NCBI GenBank assembly: GCA_027031945.1
Contig: JALVPE010000090.1
Span: forward strand, 1 to 9,690
Source: Candidatus Moraniibacteriota bacterium
GTDB lineage: Bacteria; Patescibacteriota; Minisyncoccia; Moranbacterales; GCA-2747515
Length of the DNA: 9,690 nt
Direction: 5' to 3'
Positions 7,583 to 9,690 of the stretch are shown piece after piece (within the stretch, counting starts at the first letter, position 1; the number at the start of each line of letters is the position of its first letter). The notes below the pieces were generated by a model, which saw only the letters and a program-made list of their open reading frames with translations, was not told the DNA's origin and made no database searches. The position numbers were made by a program, and so were the translations under genes.

Positions 7583-8293
7583 ATGCCAAAAGGGATGATT
7601 AATTATTCACAATATAACGAAACAGAAAAATCACTATCTAAGTGGTTAAATATCATACAAAAGGAACGTATTCCCCTCTATCATCAAATATCTCACCACA
7701 TAAAACCAAAATCAAAAATAATTGAGATTGGTGCAGGTAGTGCATGGTTATCTGCTTGTGTATCTAAAAACGATAACGTGGATAGCATACTAATAATAGA
7801 AAATGATCTACGCAGGATAGATCTTGCACAAAAATATTTTGTACCAAATTTAAATGCAATAAAAACTAAATTAACTTTTTATAACACAGATTTTCATAAG
7901 CTAAACTTTGTACAAAATAACAGTATAGACATTATTTTTGTTGATGCCGCGCTTCATTATACAAATACACTTGAATTATTACTTCAAGAATTGCATCGTA
8001 AGTTAAAAAAATCTGGACAAATAATTGCAATTCGCGAACCAATATTACCTTCACTTCCCATACTAAAAAACTTTCGTAAAAAAACATTTGGCCTAAAACA
8101 AATTAAAAATGGCGATATTGAAAATATTTATACAAAAAATGAATGGACAAATTATTTTAACAATTGTAATTTTACTGTAACATTTTATCCATTATATGGA
8201 GGGTCATTAAAGGATAGACTTCTCAATATTGCTATGAATAAGTATAATGGAATATTATTTAATCGTTATTATATGATTGCTACAAAATATTAA
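7583..8293 (+). CDS. Class I SAM-dependent methyltransferase
   Basis: The 236-residue protein has a Rossmann-type methyltransferase core. Motif I is IIEIGAGSAWLS (46-57), the acidic residue after strand 2 is E73 (ILIIEND), an acidic motif II-like TDF lies near 102-104, and strand 4 is IDIIFVDAALHY (115-126). A helix and the strand SGQIIAIREP (144-153) follow, as in the Methyltransf_11/25 type. The substrate cannot be told from sequence. The downstream O-antigen-ligase-like gene makes a glycan or lipid-linked sugar possible, though this is only context. No transmembrane segment is present. The preceding gene ends 99 bases upstream and the next begins 125 bases downstream, so it may have its own promoter. 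An internal ATG (residue 5) directly abuts AAAAGGG, too close to act as its start site, so the first ATG is kept. Confidence 0.85.
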   Translation: MPKGMINYSQYNETEKSLSKWLNIIQKERIPLYHQISHHIKPKSKIIEIGAGSAWLSACVSKNDNVDSILIIENDLRRIDLAQKYFVPNLNAIKTKLTFYNTDFHKLNFVQNNSIDIIFVDAALHYTNTLELLLQELHRKLKKSGQIIAIREPILPSLPILKNFRKKTFGLKQIKNGDIENIYTKNEWTNYFNNCNFTVTFYPLYGGSLKDRLLNIAMNKYNGILFNRYYMIATKY

Positions 8294-8390
8294 AGAATAT
8301 CCGTAAAATTCATAAAATTTAATTTAAAATTCTGCTAATTTAGAATCTTTCAAGCCACACCTAATAATACAAAAAATTACTAAATATTTT

Positions 8391-8402
8391 TATTATCTGT
8401 AT
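8391..8402 (+). repeat. 12-base repeat upstream of the O-antigen ligase-like gene (copy 2)
   Basis: This is an exact second copy of TATTATCTGTAT, 28 bases (start to start) before the ATG at 8419. Its position in front of two neighbouring genes suggests a common promoter or regulator site. In DNA this AT-rich, chance cannot be excluded. Confidence 0.3.
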
Positions 8403-8418
8403 ATCAATTTCCAAAGCC

Positions 8419-9564
8419 ATGAAAACTATTGCATATTCTTTATATAAATATCTTCTATACACTTTCATATTCTTTTTACCGTGGCATATAATCTATATTG
8501 TACGTGAAGTTTTTTATGGCACCGAGAAATGGCAATATGGAACAATTGGAATTTACATAAGCGACATCATTGTTGCTTTGTGGATTTTACTTAGCATTTA
8601 TTTATATAAAGAACTTATTTTAACATACATTTTCAAAAGATTTCGTTTTTTACTAGTTGGATTATTGCTATCACTATGGGGTTTTGTATCAATTATCTGG
8701 GCTGATGATAAAATGTTGGCGTTTTATTTTGCAATTAAACTTTCTATGGCTCTTGATTTGTTTTTTCTTGTACAAATAATTCCGTTTCAAATTTACAATG
8801 TTAGCATAGTTTTTTTTATCAGTGTATCTATACAATCTCTCATTGGATTATATCAATTCATAACACAACAATCTTTTGCTCAAAAATTTTTAGGATTACA
8901 ATATCATGATGTGTTCAGTGGTGGCAATGCAATTGTGCATATATCTGGGGAAAGATGGCTACGAGCATACGGCGGGACACCTCATCCAAATATTTTTGGC
9001 ACTGTTTTATTATGTGCTCTCTTATTAGGCATCTTTCTTTTTATTAAAAATAGAGATAAAATACTATCTAAAACACTTATTCTTATAGCAATTAGCGTGA
9101 TTACTGCTAATATTTTATACACATTTTCACGTACAATGTGGTTAACTAGTTTCTTTTGCATTTTTGCTTTTATCATTTATATATTATATAAAAACAAAAA
9201 ATATAACATACGACAAATAACAGCACCTCTCTTACTAATTACCGCTACTATATTATTAATTGTCAGTTTATCTCACAATTTATTTTTCAATAGAGTGTTG
9301 CAAGACACCACGCTTGCACATAATTCTATATCCGACAGAACTCTTTATTTATCCCAATCAAAATTATTAATATCTTCCCATCTATTTAACGGAACTGGAA
9401 TTGGTAATTACACTAATACACTCAAAAAAGAATCCCAAATCAAAAGACCTCTGTGGCAATATCAACCCGTACACAATATTTATTTACTAATTACATCTGA
9501 AATTGGACTTATTGGATTTGGTTTATTTATAACATTTAAAATTACTATTTTTTATACATTATAA
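8419..9564 (+). CDS. O-antigen ligase/polymerase-like membrane protein, cut by an in-frame stop
   Basis: This is a 381-residue multi-spanning inner-membrane protein with about ten hydrophobic helices, resembling the Wzy_C / O-antigen ligase (WaaL-type) family. These proteins polymerise or transfer lipid-linked glycans at the outer face of the membrane. Family-like motifs are RAYGGTPHPNIFG (182-194), a helix end TFSRTMWLT (235-243), the loop motif FNGTGIGNY (323-331) and VHNIYLLITSEIGLIG (351-366). In ligases and polymerases of this type, a conserved arginine in the first motif and the histidine of the HN.YL motif are functionally important. Translation stops at TAA 9562-9564, just after the penultimate helices, while coding sequence plainly continues beyond. 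As it stands the product lacks its last helix or helices and may be inactive. The substrate is unknown; the adjacent methyltransferase hints at surface polysaccharide synthesis. Confidence 0.82.
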   Translation: MKTIAYSLYKYLLYTFIFFLPWHIIYIVREVFYGTEKWQYGTIGIYISDIIVALWILLSIYLYKELILTYIFKRFRFLLVGLLLSLWGFVSIIWADDKMLAFYFAIKLSMALDLFFLVQIIPFQIYNVSIVFFISVSIQSLIGLYQFITQQSFAQKFLGLQYHDVFSGGNAIVHISGERWLRAYGGTPHPNIFGTVLLCALLLGIFLFIKNRDKILSKTLILIAISVITANILYTFSRTMWLTSFFCIFAFIIYILYKNKKYNIRQITAPLLLITATILLIVSLSHNLFFNRVLQDTTLAHNSISDRTLYLSQSKLLISSHLFNGTGIGNYTNTLKKESQIKRPLWQYQPVHNIYLLITSEIGLIGFGLFITFKITIFYTL

Positions 9565-9690
9565 AAAAATAAAAAAAATGTAACCCTTGTACAGTTTACA
9601 TTTATTACTTTATTTGCAGGCATGCTTTTTATATCATTATTTGACCATTTAGCGTGGACATCTCACTTTGGATTATTTACACTATTTTTA
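9565..9690 (+). pseudogene. In-frame continuation of the O-antigen ligase-like gene after the stop
   Basis: In the same frame as the preceding gene, 42 stop-free codons run to the window end. They encode a lysine-rich loop (KNKKN), a hydrophobic helix (VTLVQFTFITLFAGMLFISL) and FDHLAWTSHFGLFTLFL. The aspartate, the aromatic run and the next helix start are typical of the C-terminal end of this family. It has no start codon or Shine-Dalgarno site of its own near the stop, so it is the severed C-terminus rather than a new gene. The gene end lies outside the window. Confidence 0.7.

Noticed and set aside
8330..8356. Hairpin after the methyltransferase gene (ATTCT / AGAAT) as a terminator
   Set aside because: It has only five A/T-rich base pairs, an eight-base loop and no proper T run, so it is too weak to call.
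9562..9564. Recoding of TAA as a sense codon
   Set aside because: TAA ends several other genes here (comF, transpeptidase, methyltransferase), so it is a normal stop. Known CPR recoding concerns TGA, and no in-frame TGA interrupts the intact genes.
1..9690. tRNA genes, CRISPR arrays, insertion sequences and riboswitches
   Set aside because: Scanning the intergenic regions by eye showed no cloverleaf arms, regularly spaced repeats, transposase motifs or long terminal inverted repeats.

Overview
The window is AT-rich throughout and codes in the standard genetic code. It looks like a piece of a small-genome bacterium, most likely a member of the Candidate Phyla Radiation (Patescibacteria). That placement is an inference. 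It rests on the very low GC content, weak or absent Shine-Dalgarno sites, and the mix of genes: ClpC, ComF, an L,D-transpeptidase with Ig-like repeats, an O-antigen-ligase-like membrane protein, and surface proteins of dockerin and cohesin type. No rRNA or other phylogenetic marker is present to confirm it.

Left part (1-2681, minus strand). Positions 1-380 hold the 5' part of a decayed gene for an exported protein. It keeps a clear signal peptide and a cohesin-like stretch, but it is broken by two compensating frameshifts and an in-frame stop, and it runs off the window. Positions 381-869 are AT-rich and may hold the remains of another short gene. Positions 870-2588 encode an intact 572-residue exported protein: signal sequence, fibronectin/Ig-like domain, two dockerin-type calcium loops, then a right-handed beta-helix. 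It has its own good sigma-70-like promoter (2653-2681) and an AAAGG Shine-Dalgarno site. A broken cohesin-like gene close to a live dockerin gene is the most suggestive feature of the window.

Middle (2682-3110). This is a gene-free region between divergent promoters, with an orphan terminator-like hairpin.

Right part (3111-9690, plus strand). A near-consensus promoter (TTGACA, 17 bases, CATAAT) drives clpC. The clpC gene overlaps comF, and an L,D-transpeptidase gene follows after 43 bases; the three probably form one operon. Next come a class I SAM-dependent methyltransferase and a multi-spanning O-antigen ligase/polymerase-like protein. These last two are more widely spaced and have a 12-base repeat in common upstream. 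The O-antigen ligase reading frame is cut by a TAA at 9562-9564, but clearly coding sequence continues in the same frame to the window end.

Taken together, the right part serves protein quality control (ClpC), a competence-type phosphoribosyltransferase (ComF), peptidoglycan cross-linking (L,D-transpeptidase) and probably surface glycan synthesis. The left part encodes exported surface proteins. I found no tRNA, rRNA, CRISPR array or insertion sequence.
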